Shown here piece after piece: positions 7,478 to 16,992 of a stretch of 41,906 nt of DNA. How positions within the stretch are numbered: position 1 is the stretch's first letter; each line of letters begins with the position of its first letter. The notes under the pieces are model-generated. The model made no database searches, had not been told where the DNA came from, and saw only the letters and a list, made by a program, of their open reading frames with translations. Position numbers and translations under genes: made by a program. Source of the stretch: Pseudomonas sp. ACN8 (GTDB lineage: Bacteria; Pseudomonadota; Gammaproteobacteria; Pseudomonadales; Pseudomonadaceae); NCBI RefSeq assembly GCF_002303925.1, contig NZ_MRCS01000056.1, forward strand, positions 1 through 41,906, in the 5' to 3' direction.

Positions 7478-7545
7478 CATCGCGGGCAAGCCTGCTCCCA
7501 CAAGGTTGACGCATATCCTGTGGGAGCAGGCTTGCTCGCGATGAG
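7478..7545. repeat. REP pair (REPIN), GTGGGAGCAGGCTTGC type
   Basis: Two inverted copies of a P. fluorescens-type REP face each other: TCGCGGGCAAGCCTGCTCCC from about 7478 and its reverse complement form GTGGGAGCAGGCTTGCTCGC from about 7520, with a short spacer. Such pairs are moved by RAYT transposases. It lies immediately downstream of the 617-aa lipase gene, where it could form the 3' end hairpin of the exoenzyme message. Confidence 0.88.
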
Positions 7546-7568
7546 GCCCTGCAGAAGCCGTATCACAC

Positions 7569-9422
7569 TCAGGCGATAACGATCCCGCCGCTGGACAGAC
7601 TGTCCAGCCCCACGCCTACCAGCGTCACCGAGTCATTGCCAAACGTCAGCACGGTATCCTGCCCCACCACCGAGGCATGGGACCGGAAGTCGTCGTTCGG
7701 CGTCACGTCCTGAACCCCGAGAAACACCAGTTTGTCATTCGCCTGATACCCAACCACCCGGTCCTGGCCGAACGCGCCGCTGAACAGGAACGTATCGATC
7801 CCGCCCCCTGACTCCAGCAGGTCGTTGCCTGCCCCGCCGACAAACACGTCGTTGCCCTTGCCACCGATCAGATGATCGTTGCCGTCCAGGCCAAACAACC
7901 AATCACCAACAGCCTGTGCCTTTAGCGTATCGGCCCCTGCACCGCCCTTCACCGTTGAGGCGTACTGTGTCAGTTGATTGCCGATCGCGAGGCCATTGGC
8001 GGTCACGCTGTGGGTCACGTCATCCTTGAACAGTCCCCACAGGAAACCCGGCTCTTCGGTCACGATGCTACCGATGTCGCGGGTGATGCTGATGCCGCCA
8101 TTGGCGTCGCGGATGTACAGGTTGCCGGCGCCGTCATTGGCAAAATCGAAATTCTTCACCGACTGCTGCAAATCGAACACGTTATTACCCTTGCCGCCCA
8201 GCAGGATGTTGTAGCCACCGCTGTCTCGAAAGGTGTCGTTGCCGTCGCCGCCGTCCAGATAGTCATTGCCCTTGCCACCCTGAATCAGGTCGCTGCCGTC
8301 ACTGCCAATGATGAAGGTACTGCCTTTGTGGGTTTCAGCATTGCGGTTCAGGTCCTGGACCCAGGTGTTGGCGCGTGCCGGGTCCGAAAGATTGGCAACG
8401 ATGATCGTCGAGTCTTTACTGGTGAGGTCGTAGAACTTCGACTCCAGCACCCGGGTCATGCCGTCGCCGTAAGCGGTGGGCAGGTGTGAAATCCAGGTCG
8501 GGATGTTGAGGATGGAAAATGGCAGCAGGTTCCACGCCGTCGACGCGTAGTGGTCGTTGAAGCTGACGATGTTGTTGGTCGCCGAGTCTTGATGGGCATC
8601 GTGTACGCCGACCGACGCCAGGTTGAACGATGAACCGTCGAGCGCACGGAACACCGGATCGTTTTCATAGCCGATATTCAGCACTTTATCGGTGGCGCTT
8701 TGGGTCGGTGAGGCATAAGCGACGTAGTTCGAGTCCTTGAAGAAACCGCCCCATTTATCGTTGCTCAAGTCCGCCAGGCTGTTGACTGCCAGCCCGCCGA
8801 GGCTGTGCCCGCTGACCAGTACGTCCTCGCCTGACAGGCCATTGGCGCTGGCGAACGCAGCAACGTCGCCGAACAGTTTTGCGAAGGCCTCGCCTGCGTA
8901 GTTTTTCGCATAATCCTGGGGACCCAATGCCGCCAGCAGGTCATTGATCACATCGCCGATGGAGTCGCTGATCTGGCTTTCCCGAGGGCCGCTGGTGCCG
9001 CGAAAGGCGATGCCGATTTCCGTGAGATGACCCTGCGCATCGTACTTGCCGAGGATCTCCACCTGAGCGCTGGTGTACCCGGCCTTTTCACCAAAGAAGG
9101 TTCCGCGCGCATCCGTCTTGCCGTCATAGCCCAGCTGCGTGGCGGTGATGGGTGTCCAGCCGGCCTTCTGCACCGCATCCAGTGCGGCTTTTTCGGAATC
9201 GGGGTTCCAGGGAATGCCGGGAATCACGCCTTGGGAATCGGTGCCGCCAATCAGCGCCGTGACCAGGGTTGCCGGCAAACCTGCGCCGAATCCGTTGTGC
9301 TGGTAACCGGTGGCAAAGCCGTTGTCGAGGTTGTGATAGGAATACAGCGTGATTGCCATCGCGTCGGTAAACAACGCTTTGGCGTCTGCTGTGCCGAGGT
9401 TTTTGTAGTCGTATACACCCAT
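7569..9422 (-). CDS. pueA: Family I.3 RTX lipase / polyurethanase, 617 aa
   Basis: A secreted Ca-dependent triacylglycerol lipase of 617 residues, the size of PueA/LipA of fluorescent pseudomonads. The catalytic triad is Ser207 (SGHSLGG), Asp255 (GYENDPVF) and His313 (WISHLPTAYGDG), the positions familiar from this family. The N-terminal lid segment (about 31-88) is present. The C-terminal half holds two clusters of RTX nonapeptides (GGKGNDYLDGGDGND; GGKGNDVFVGGAGND) that bind Ca after export. There is no signal peptide; the uncleaved C-terminal end (LSSGGIVIA) is the type I secretion signal for AprDEF upstream. The start ATG has GAGG eight bases before. It is the last gene of the island. Confidence 0.9.
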   Translation of the reverse strand: MGVYDYKNLGTADAKALFTDAMAITLYSYHNLDNGFATGYQHNGFGAGLPATLVTALIGGTDSQGVIPGIPWNPDSEKAALDAVQKAGWTPITATQLGYDGKTDARGTFFGEKAGYTSAQVEILGKYDAQGHLTEIGIAFRGTSGPRESQISDSIGDVINDLLAALGPQDYAKNYAGEAFAKLFGDVAAFASANGLSGEDVLVSGHSLGGLAVNSLADLSNDKWGGFFKDSNYVAYASPTQSATDKVLNIGYENDPVFRALDGSSFNLASVGVHDAHQDSATNNIVSFNDHYASTAWNLLPFSILNIPTWISHLPTAYGDGMTRVLESKFYDLTSKDSTIIVANLSDPARANTWVQDLNRNAETHKGSTFIIGSDGSDLIQGGKGNDYLDGGDGNDTFRDSGGYNILLGGKGNNVFDLQQSVKNFDFANDGAGNLYIRDANGGISITRDIGSIVTEEPGFLWGLFKDDVTHSVTANGLAIGNQLTQYASTVKGGAGADTLKAQAVGDWLFGLDGNDHLIGGKGNDVFVGGAGNDLLESGGGIDTFLFSGAFGQDRVVGYQANDKLVFLGVQDVTPNDDFRSHASVVGQDTVLTFGNDSVTLVGVGLDSLSSGGIVIA

Positions 9423-9470
9423 GGGTATTGCCTCTCTCTCTTTGTTGGAATTGTCAGAGATAGCTCACGA

Positions 9471-9500
9471 CCGGGACGCCTCGATCACGAGACGCCCCGG
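9471..9500. other. Hairpin between the two lipase genes
   Basis: A 13-bp nearly perfect stem, CCGGGACGCCTCG / CGAGACGCCCCGG with loop ATCA. No U run follows on the minus strand, so it is more likely a message-stabilising or processing hairpin than a terminator. It would allow different expression of the two lipases. Confidence 0.6.
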
Positions 9501-9527
9501 AGCATCCAGTGCAGTTGTTTGAACCCG

Positions 9528-11225
9528 TTACGCAAACACGAACCCGGAAGCCGAAAGGGTATCCAGCCCGACGCCTACCAGGCTCACGGAAAAGTCGCCG
9601 ACCTTAAGCAGCGTGTCTTGACCGGCCTGTGACGCATGCTGCCGGTAGTCGTAGCCCTGCCCCGCGCCTTCCACGCCCATGAACACCAGTTTGTCGCTGC
9701 TCTGGTAGCCATTGATCGCATCGAACCCGAAGGCACCGCTGAACAGGAACATGTTGCTGCCGCCACCGGAATGCAGCACATCGTTGCCGGCGCCGCCGAC
9801 GAAGGTCACATGGCCCATGTCGCTGCGCAGCAAATCATCCCCCCCGTTACCGAACAACCAGTCGCCCACGACACTGGCCACCAGCGTGTTGCCCAAAGCG
9901 TCACCGTTGAGCGAATGGCTGTAGTGGGTCAATTCGCTGTCATTGAGCAGACCATTGGCAGTCACGCTGTAGGTGACTTCCTTGCTCCCCCACCACGACC
10001 CGGACTCCTTGCCCACCAGCGCGCCGATGTCCCGGGTCATGCTGATGCCGCCATACGCGTCGCGCACGAACAGCGTGCCGTCGCCGTCATTGGCGATGCT
10101 GAAGTTCTGCAACGGTTTCTGCAGCTCGAAGGTGTTGACGCCCTTGCCCCCCGACAGAATGTTGAAGCCGCCGTCATCACGGAAACGGTCGTTGCCGTCA
10201 CGGCCTTCGATGAAGTCATTGCCGAGGCCGCCCTTGAGCAGGTCACCGCTGTCGGTACCGATGATGAACGTGCTGCCGGTGTGTGGTTCGCCACTGCGTC
10301 CGAGATCCTCGACCCAGGTCGAACCCCGTGACGACTGCGACAGGTTGGAAACGATCAGGGTCGAATCCTTGTCGGTCAACTCGTAGAAGCGCGAGTCGAT
10401 CACCCGGTTCAATCCGTCGGCGTAGCCCAGCGAGCCATGGGCCGACCAGTTCAACGGATTGAGAATGCTGAATGGCACCAGGTTTTGCGCAGTGGACGCG
10501 TAGTGATCGTTGAAGTTGACGATGTTGTTGGTGGCCGACGCTTGGTGAGCGTCATGTTTGCCCAGCGAGCCGCTGCTGAAGGTGGTGCCGTCGAGTACCC
10601 GAAACACCGGATCGTTCTCGTAACCGATGTTCAGCACGTTATTGCCAGTGGAGCTCTGGGTTGGCGAAGCGAATGCTACGTAACTGGCATCCTTGTAGAA
10701 GCCACCCCAATTGTTCCCGCTCAACTCGGCGACGCTGTTGACCCCCAAGCCACCGAGGCTGTGACCGCTGACCAGCACGTCCTCGGCACCGAGGCCATGG
10801 GCGATGGCAAACGCAGCCACTTTACCGAGCAGCGTATCGAAGGCGTTTTTTGCGTAGTGGGTCGCGTAATCCACTGGGCCAACCGCCGCCAACAGGTTGT
10901 TTTTCATATCGCCGAACGTGTCGTTGAAGCCGAGCCCACCGGTGCCACGAAAAGCAATGCCGATACCGATCAGTTTTCCGGCGGCGTCGTACTTGCCGAG
11001 CACTTCGGCTTCGGCGCTGGTGAAACCGTCCTTCTCGCCAAAATACGTGCCCTGCGCCCCGACCTTGCCTTGATACCCCAGGGCATTGGCGCCGATCGGT
11101 GCCCAGCCATTGGCCGGTAATGACTGGCCGGTAGGTGCGTAGGCATACAATGTCAGGGCAATGGCATCGCTGTACAACACCCTGCCCGCCTCGCTGCCGG
11201 CATTTTTGTAATCAAACAGTCCCAT
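9528..11225 (-). CDS. pueB: Family I.3 RTX lipase / polyurethanase, 565 aa, lacking the lid segment
   Basis: A paralogue of the 617-aa lipase, the length of PueB. The triad is Ser156 (SGHSLGG), Asp205 (GYENDPVF) and His263 (WSAHGSLGYADG). Relative to its neighbour it lacks about 52 residues after TLYAYA, which is the lid-1 region that covers the active site in this family. RTX repeats are fewer and more degenerate (KGGLGNDFIEGRDGND; FGNGGDDLLR; GGAGNDVLHSGGG). There is no N-terminal signal; the C-terminus (LSASGFVFA) is a type I secretion signal. The start ATG has GAGAG eight bases before. It lies directly after the autotransporter gene, 23 bases on. Confidence 0.87.
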   Translation of the reverse strand: MGLFDYKNAGSEAGRVLYSDAIALTLYAYAPTGQSLPANGWAPIGANALGYQGKVGAQGTYFGEKDGFTSAEAEVLGKYDAAGKLIGIGIAFRGTGGLGFNDTFGDMKNNLLAAVGPVDYATHYAKNAFDTLLGKVAAFAIAHGLGAEDVLVSGHSLGGLGVNSVAELSGNNWGGFYKDASYVAFASPTQSSTGNNVLNIGYENDPVFRVLDGTTFSSGSLGKHDAHQASATNNIVNFNDHYASTAQNLVPFSILNPLNWSAHGSLGYADGLNRVIDSRFYELTDKDSTLIVSNLSQSSRGSTWVEDLGRSGEPHTGSTFIIGTDSGDLLKGGLGNDFIEGRDGNDRFRDDGGFNILSGGKGVNTFELQKPLQNFSIANDGDGTLFVRDAYGGISMTRDIGALVGKESGSWWGSKEVTYSVTANGLLNDSELTHYSHSLNGDALGNTLVASVVGDWLFGNGGDDLLRSDMGHVTFVGGAGNDVLHSGGGSNMFLFSGAFGFDAINGYQSSDKLVFMGVEGAGQGYDYRQHASQAGQDTLLKVGDFSVSLVGVGLDTLSASGFVFA

Positions 11226-11248
11226 GTTGTGCGCTCTCTTCCTTCAAG

Positions 11249-14230
11249 TCAGAACTGCCAGGCCAGGGTCAGGCCCACACCATGGTCCTTTTCCTTTGAG
11301 CCAAGCAGTCCGTTGTAGTCCAGGCTCAACCGGGTATCGCGGCCCAGCGCCAGACCGGCCCGAGCGCCGACCAACGCAGCATTACGATCCAGCGACACGC
11401 TCTGCACGGTGAAACCGCTGTTGCCATTGGCGAAAGCCAGGTGGCTTTCAGAACTTGTATTGCTCAGGTTGTGCTGCCAGCCAAGCGTTGCCGCCAGTTC
11501 CAGTTGTTTGTCCCCGGTCAACGCAAAGGCCTTGCCGGCCCGCACGCCGAGCGTCGACAGCAGCACGTCGCGATTGTCCTCGCCGCCCTTCAGCGCGGCG
11601 GCATCGCCCTTCTCGGTGAAGCTGTCGCTGTGCAAGTGCACGTAGGCCAGATTGGCGAACGGCTCCAGCGCCAACGGTTGCAGATCGAGGCGATACGCCG
11701 CTTCGGTGAACAGCTGCGCGGTGGTCCCATCGCGTTTGGATTTCTGCTGGCCGCTGACCGCGCCCAATTGCAGGTCGCGTTTGACGTCGATGCGATGCCA
11801 GCTATAAGCGCCACCGACGCTCAGACGCAGGGCATCGATTTCATGCCCCAGATATGCACCCAGGTGATAGCTGTCGACCGAGGCCGACGAGTGCGTGCCA
11901 TCGCCCATACTCAGCGAGCTGTCGCTATAGCCGGTCACAAAACCGAGCCGGGTATCTTCAGCGATCAAGCCGTCGACACCGGCCAGCAAACCGCCGATGG
12001 AGCTGGTGGAATCGGCATTGTCATGCCCACCGTCACTCTTGCCCCAGGCGCCGAGCACCTTGAGCCAGGCGTTGCTGCGATCATCGGTCGGTGCGCCGGT
12101 ATCGAACAGATCGCGCTCACGCAGACGCTCGCCCACCGCATCGCGCAGGTAACGGCTGTCGTTGATCAGCAGCGTGCCGATCGCCGGGTGAATCTCGCCG
12201 GACAATTGCTGGAAGGCTTGTTGCGCGACGGCTGCGGTTGGCGACAGAAGCAAGGTTTCGTACAGCGGATTGCCCGCGCCCAAATGCTCGGCAGCCGCGC
12301 CGACGGCACGCTGGTTCGGCGTAAGGCCGACACTGGCGAACGACGCGGCACTGCGTTCCACCGCCAGTTGAATACCGTTCGCCGAATAGTCGAGGGTACC
12401 GCCGAGGAACACATAATTGGGCACCACCTCACCGAAGCGCCCTTCGATGCCGTCAGCCGCCTGCAGGATGTTGTACTGGATGCCGAGCAGGGATTTCGCC
12501 TCGCTGGTGGTCAGCAGCGTCGGGCTGTTTTCCAGCGCCAAGCTGACGGTGGCGCCTTCAATCACTGCTTTACCGCCCGCAATGATCTGATCGCTGCGGG
12601 TTGGCGATAGCTCGACCGCATAGGTCGAACCGGGTTCGAAGGTCACGTCACCGGCCACATTCAAGATGCCGATGGAGTTGCCCGGCGCCACGGTACCGCC
12701 GCCGTTCGCGGTCAGCGCGCCGATCCGCCCGGAACCGCCGAGGGTGCCGCGGTCATTGACGGTAACGGCCGACGTCAGCGAACCGTTGACTGTCAGCAGA
12801 CCGCCATTGACCGTGGTCGCGCCACGATAGGTGTTGTCACCGGTGAGAATCAGGCGACCGGCGCCGGATTTGATCAGGCTGCCCTGATAAAGCCGGTTGG
12901 CTGCCGCTGCATCACGGGCCATGCCGACCGCGTAGTCGGACTGCTCCTGCTGACCGGCACCCGCCGCAACGCCATGCTGCCAACCCTTGTCTTGCAGGGT
13001 TTGCTGCCAGGCGTTGTGTTCGGCGAGGTCTTCGCTTTGCCGCTGAATCAGCGCCTTGTCAGAGATGTCGTTGCTCCAGACATCGCTCTGCCCTGCCTCC
13101 AGGTTAGCGTCAAACGTCGCGAGCAATTGCCCTGGCCCGCGCATCGCCCTGCCCAGGTTGGCCACACCCCAGCCTATCTGCCCGCCCGGCGCATCAGTGA
13201 CCGAGCCATCGAGCTGGGTGGCGCTAGTCAGCAACACTTCGAGTGCCTGCTGATTGTTCATATACGGGTAGCGTTCCATCACCAGTGCCAGCGCGCCAGT
13301 GGCATGCGGCGCAGCCATCGAGGTGCCGGACTTGATCGCGTAACCGCCGCCGGGAATGGTGCTGTCGATCTTCGCCCCCGGTGTGGTGATACACCAGTAT
13401 TTGGCGATGCCGCACTGGTTGTACTTCTGCCGATTGCTTTGGTCCAGCCCCGACACCGCCAGCCAATGGCCCTCGAGATCCGGCTGAAAGTACGGCAGCG
13501 CCGAACGCACGCTGGCGTTCGGGTAGCCACTGTTACCAGCGCTGAACACGTTGATCACGCCACGGCGGGACACATCGGCAGCGGCATCGAGCCAGGTGCC
13601 TTTATTCCAGTGTTGGGCGTAGGCGTTGTGCAGATCGGCCAGTGTACGGTAGCTGACGTCAGGCGGCTGACTGCCCCAACTGTTGTTGATCGCCCGCACG
13701 CCAGCATCCGCCAGGGCGTTGTACACCGCGCTGAAGTAGCGCGAATCGGGGTTGGGGCCGAACAGGAAACTGTCGTTCCTGTTGGTGTTGCCGACATGGA
13801 TTTGTGCGTTGTACGCCACGCCGTGCATGCCGAAACCGTCGCGGGAGGCGCCCATGGTGCCGACCACGTGGGTGCCATGGGAGTCGTTGTTGGCGTTGAA
13901 CGAACCGTCGACGTTGAACGCTGAGCCATCAACATAAGTACCGCTGGCCATGACCGCGTGATATCGGTCAGTGGCGAATTCGGGATGGGTGGAATCGAAG
14001 CCGGAATCAAGGGCGCCGATCTTCACGTTTTTACCGGTGATACCCGCTGCGTAGGCTTGATCGGCTTGCATCCTGCCCAGACCCCAGTCGCGTTGAAACT
14101 CGGCGCTGCGCCAACTGGCGGGATCGCCGAGGGTGCCGGTATCCAGCCAGGCCGCGGCGGCCGGTTCCGAGCCCGCGCCAATCAATAGCAACAGCATGCC
14201 GACCGGGGCCGGTTTGATGCGTACGTCCAT
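11249..14230 (-). CDS. Autotransporter subtilisin-like serine protease
   Basis: A 993-residue type V secreted protease (PrtA/PspA kind). Residues 1-27 are a Sec signal (basic start, LLLLIGAG, AAAA). The S8 domain carries Asp75 (GALDSGFD), His118 (DSHGTHVVG) and Ser304 (SGTSMAAP). About 450-560 is a beta-helical passenger stretch with the autotransporter repeat GSLIKSGAGRLILTGDNTYR. The last 280 residues form the outer-membrane barrel, ending LTLAWQF with a terminal Phe. The ATG at 14230 is chosen because GTGAG lies eight bases before; a GTG three codons earlier is possible. It sits between aprF and the lipases, although it does not need AprDEF for export. Confidence 0.88.
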   Translation of the reverse strand: MDVRIKPAPVGMLLLLIGAGSEPAAAAWLDTGTLGDPASWRSAEFQRDWGLGRMQADQAYAAGITGKNVKIGALDSGFDSTHPEFATDRYHAVMASGTYVDGSAFNVDGSFNANNDSHGTHVVGTMGASRDGFGMHGVAYNAQIHVGNTNRNDSFLFGPNPDSRYFSAVYNALADAGVRAINNSWGSQPPDVSYRTLADLHNAYAQHWNKGTWLDAAADVSRRGVINVFSAGNSGYPNASVRSALPYFQPDLEGHWLAVSGLDQSNRQKYNQCGIAKYWCITTPGAKIDSTIPGGGYAIKSGTSMAAPHATGALALVMERYPYMNNQQALEVLLTSATQLDGSVTDAPGGQIGWGVANLGRAMRGPGQLLATFDANLEAGQSDVWSNDISDKALIQRQSEDLAEHNAWQQTLQDKGWQHGVAAGAGQQEQSDYAVGMARDAAAANRLYQGSLIKSGAGRLILTGDNTYRGATTVNGGLLTVNGSLTSAVTVNDRGTLGGSGRIGALTANGGGTVAPGNSIGILNVAGDVTFEPGSTYAVELSPTRSDQIIAGGKAVIEGATVSLALENSPTLLTTSEAKSLLGIQYNILQAADGIEGRFGEVVPNYVFLGGTLDYSANGIQLAVERSAASFASVGLTPNQRAVGAAAEHLGAGNPLYETLLLSPTAAVAQQAFQQLSGEIHPAIGTLLINDSRYLRDAVGERLRERDLFDTGAPTDDRSNAWLKVLGAWGKSDGGHDNADSTSSIGGLLAGVDGLIAEDTRLGFVTGYSDSSLSMGDGTHSSASVDSYHLGAYLGHEIDALRLSVGGAYSWHRIDVKRDLQLGAVSGQQKSKRDGTTAQLFTEAAYRLDLQPLALEPFANLAYVHLHSDSFTEKGDAAALKGGEDNRDVLLSTLGVRAGKAFALTGDKQLELAATLGWQHNLSNTSSESHLAFANGNSGFTVQSVSLDRNAALVGARAGLALGRDTRLSLDYNGLLGSKEKDHGVGLTLAWQF

Positions 14231-14272
14231 GTTGAACACTCACTTTTTTGTTTTTGTGTAGGTTCTGCGGTG

Positions 14273-15640
14273 TTACCGAGTCCTCGGCCCCTGGCCAAAC
14301 GCCTCGTCCACCCGAGCCAAATCCTGCTCGCTCAAGGTGCCCGCGTAGTAATGCAACCTGGTCCAGGCCATCAGGTAGTCGTAGCGGGTCTGGGCCAGGT
14401 CTCGGCGGGTAGTGAACAGTTGTTGTTCGGCGTTCAGCGCATCGAGGTTGACCCGCTCACCGCCCAGGATGCTTTGCTTGGTCGACACCACCAGCGCTTC
14501 AGCGGAAGTCAGGGCTTTTTGATAGGCCCGCAGCTTGCTCACCCCCGACAGGCAGGCGCTGAACTGCCGACGTAGCTCGATCAGGGTTTCCCGGGTCTTG
14601 CCGTCCAATTCGTACTCGGCCTGCTCCATCGCACGGCTGGCCTGCCGGGTCGAAGCCGAGACCCCGCCGCCGGCATACAACGGCACATTGACTTCGATGC
14701 CGATGGTGTTGGTGTCGTAACGCTGGTTGTAGGTGTTGCCGCTTTCGGATTCGTTCTGGCGCACCGTGGCGTAGGCGCTGACCTTGGGCAGGTGCCCGGC
14801 GCGGTTGCGTTCGACTTCGTGGCGCGCCACCTCCAGCGCCTGACGCTGGGAGGCCAGGTTCGGGTTATTGGCCACCGCCATCTCGTGCCAGGTGTCGTAA
14901 TTGGCCGGTTGCAGGGTGAAGGTCTGAAAGTTCTGCTCCAGCGGCGCCAGATCGGCGATGTCGATAGTGGGCACGCCGACGAGCGCACCCAGTTCGCGCA
15001 AGGACGCATCCTGTTCGTTACGCGCCTCGATTTCCTCGGCAGTTGCCAGTTCATAGCGCGACTCGGCTTCGAGTATGTCGGTACGCGTGCCTTCGCCCTG
15101 GCGAAACATCTGCTCGTTCTGCTGGAACTGTTGCTCGAAGGCTTTTTTCCTGGCCAGGGCAATGTCGATCTGGTCCTGGGCGAACAAGGCCTTGGTGTAG
15201 TTCTCCAGCACCCGAACCAGCAACTCCTGGCTTTTGCCGCGAAAGTTTTCATCGGCGAACAACGCCTGCGCCACGCCCTTGCGATAAGCGGCGTAGGCCT
15301 CGTAGTCGAGCAACGGTTGTTGCAAGGTCAGGCTTGAACCGTAACTGCTGTAGTGGCGGTCGTCGGTCTGGTTTTGCCGGTGCTCGTTCAAGTAGGTGGC
15401 CTTGGAAGAGTTGCGGCCCTTGTTGTAGTTATAACCCAGCCTCGGCAACAGCCCGGCGCGGCCGATGGCGCGGTTTTCCAGGCCGGCGTCGCGCTCCTTG
15501 ATCGCGCCGAGGAATACCGGGTCGTTGCGCAACGCCTGTTCGTAAATCTCGAACGGCCCCGTGGCCGCTACTGCCGGGTTGCCCGCCAGCAGCAGGAGTG
15601 TCGCCCCAAGCATGGAAAGCTTATTCATACAACCGAACAT
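14273..15640 (-). CDS. aprF: Outer-membrane channel of the type I secretion system (TolC family)
   Basis: A 455-residue TolC-family protein. It has a signal peptide (LGATLLLLAGNPAVAA), then two repeats of long coiled-coil helices and barrel strands (PFEIYEQALRNDPVFLGA near the start; NNPNLASQRQALEVARHEVE in the second half). It forms the outer-membrane exit duct for the AprD-AprE pump. The start ATG lies 2 bases after the aprE stop, with GAGG of its ribosome site inside the end of aprE, so translation is coupled. An in-frame ATG four codons later is possible. Confidence 0.9.
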   Translation of the reverse strand: MFGCMNKLSMLGATLLLLAGNPAVAATGPFEIYEQALRNDPVFLGAIKERDAGLENRAIGRAGLLPRLGYNYNKGRNSSKATYLNEHRQNQTDDRHYSSYGSSLTLQQPLLDYEAYAAYRKGVAQALFADENFRGKSQELLVRVLENYTKALFAQDQIDIALARKKAFEQQFQQNEQMFRQGEGTRTDILEAESRYELATAEEIEARNEQDASLRELGALVGVPTIDIADLAPLEQNFQTFTLQPANYDTWHEMAVANNPNLASQRQALEVARHEVERNRAGHLPKVSAYATVRQNESESGNTYNQRYDTNTIGIEVNVPLYAGGGVSASTRQASRAMEQAEYELDGKTRETLIELRRQFSACLSGVSKLRAYQKALTSAEALVVSTKQSILGGERVNLDALNAEQQLFTTRRDLAQTRYDYLMAWTRLHYYAGTLSEQDLARVDEAFGQGPRTR

Positions 15641-15642
15641 CC

Positions 15643-16992
15643 TTATTCCTCGGTCAACGCGGAGCCTGCCCGGTCGAGCAGCGGTTTGAACAAATAGTTG
15701 AGGAGTGAACGTTCACCGGTGCGCACAAACATTTCCGCCGGCATGCCGGGTTTGATCACCAGACCGTTGAGCTTTTCCATGGCCTGATCGCTGACGCTGC
15801 TGCGCAGCACGTAATACGGTGCGCCGGTTTTCTCGTCGAGCATCTGGTCCGCGGAGATCAGGCTGACTTCGCCTGGTACTCGCGGGGTGCGGCTCTGGTT
15901 GAACGCTGTGAACAGGATGTCCACCGGCAAGTGCGTGCCAACCTTGTCGACCAGGTTGATCGGCAAGTGCCCTTCCACTTCCAGGCGCGTGCCCTGGGGC
16001 ACGATCTCCAGCAGAATTTCGCCCTGGCGCACCACCGCGCCGACCGTGTGAACCCCAAGATTGACCGCGACACCATCGGCCGTGGCGAGGATCTCGCTGT
16101 GTTGCAGGTCGAATCCGGCGGAGGTCAGTTGCTCCTCCAGGGTCACGCTTTTGAGCTGCGCATCGGCCAGTTGGGTGCGGACTTCCTTCTGATACTCCTC
16201 GATGTGTTGTTGCAACTTCAGGCGCGATTCGAGGATTCCCTGCTCCACACGACCGCTTTCACCGGTGTTTTCTGCCAATTGCTGTTGAACTTGCGACAGC
16301 TGCCGCTGGTACTCCATCAGCCGGTTGCGCGGGATGTAGCCGTTGTCCGCCAGGGGTTGAAGATTGCTCAGCTGTTGTTGCAGCGAGTTGGCCTGGGCGC
16401 TCAGGTCGGTACGGGCGCGGCGCATGCCGGCCAATTGCGCGCCAGCGCCGTCGATGCTGGCACGCAGGGCCGCTTGTTCGCGGGAGAAAGCATCGCGGCG
16501 GCTGCTGAACAACTGGCGCTGGCCTTCCAGCACCAACGCCAGGCGCGGATCGGGATCGTTGCTCAGCTCGGTGGGGAAACTCACTTGTTTCAGGTTGTCC
16601 CGCTCGCTCTGCCAACGCGCCAGGCTGGCCCAGGCCATGCGGTACTGCGCTTGCAGGGATTGCACGTCGGCGGCGACCTGGGTCCGGTCGAGCTGGAACA
16701 GCGGCTGGCCCTGTTTCACCACCTGACCTTCGCGCACCAGAATCTGACTAACGACGCCGCTGCTCATCGATTGCACCGCCTTGCGCTTGCCCGACACCAC
16801 CACCGTGCCTTGCACCGCAATGCCCTGATCGAGCGGCGCCAGACTGGCCCAGGCGAAGAAACTGCCAGCGCCGACGATCGCCAGAATCCAGCCCAGCCGG
16901 GCAAAGTAACGTGCGTCGCGCTCAGGACGTTCCGCGAGGTAATCGTGTTCCATCGTGGCTTCATTTTGACTGTTCATGTGTGCGCGGCTCAT
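15643..16992 (-). CDS. aprE: Periplasmic adaptor of the type I secretion system (HlyD family)
   Basis: A 449-residue membrane fusion protein. One membrane helix near the N-terminus (GWILAIVGAGSFFAWASLAP) is followed by a lipoyl-like half, a long coiled coil (about 95-290, Gln/Leu-rich, SLQQQLSNLQPLADNGYIPR) and a beta-barrel end. It bridges AprD in the inner membrane and AprF in the outer membrane. Its ATG overlaps the aprD stop by four bases (ATGA), and aprF follows after 2 bases, showing a single translation unit. Confidence 0.92.
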   Translation of the reverse strand: MSRAHMNSQNEATMEHDYLAERPERDARYFARLGWILAIVGAGSFFAWASLAPLDQGIAVQGTVVVSGKRKAVQSMSSGVVSQILVREGQVVKQGQPLFQLDRTQVAADVQSLQAQYRMAWASLARWQSERDNLKQVSFPTELSNDPDPRLALVLEGQRQLFSSRRDAFSREQAALRASIDGAGAQLAGMRRARTDLSAQANSLQQQLSNLQPLADNGYIPRNRLMEYQRQLSQVQQQLAENTGESGRVEQGILESRLKLQQHIEEYQKEVRTQLADAQLKSVTLEEQLTSAGFDLQHSEILATADGVAVNLGVHTVGAVVRQGEILLEIVPQGTRLEVEGHLPINLVDKVGTHLPVDILFTAFNQSRTPRVPGEVSLISADQMLDEKTGAPYYVLRSSVSDQAMEKLNGLVIKPGMPAEMFVRTGERSLLNYLFKPLLDRAGSALTEE

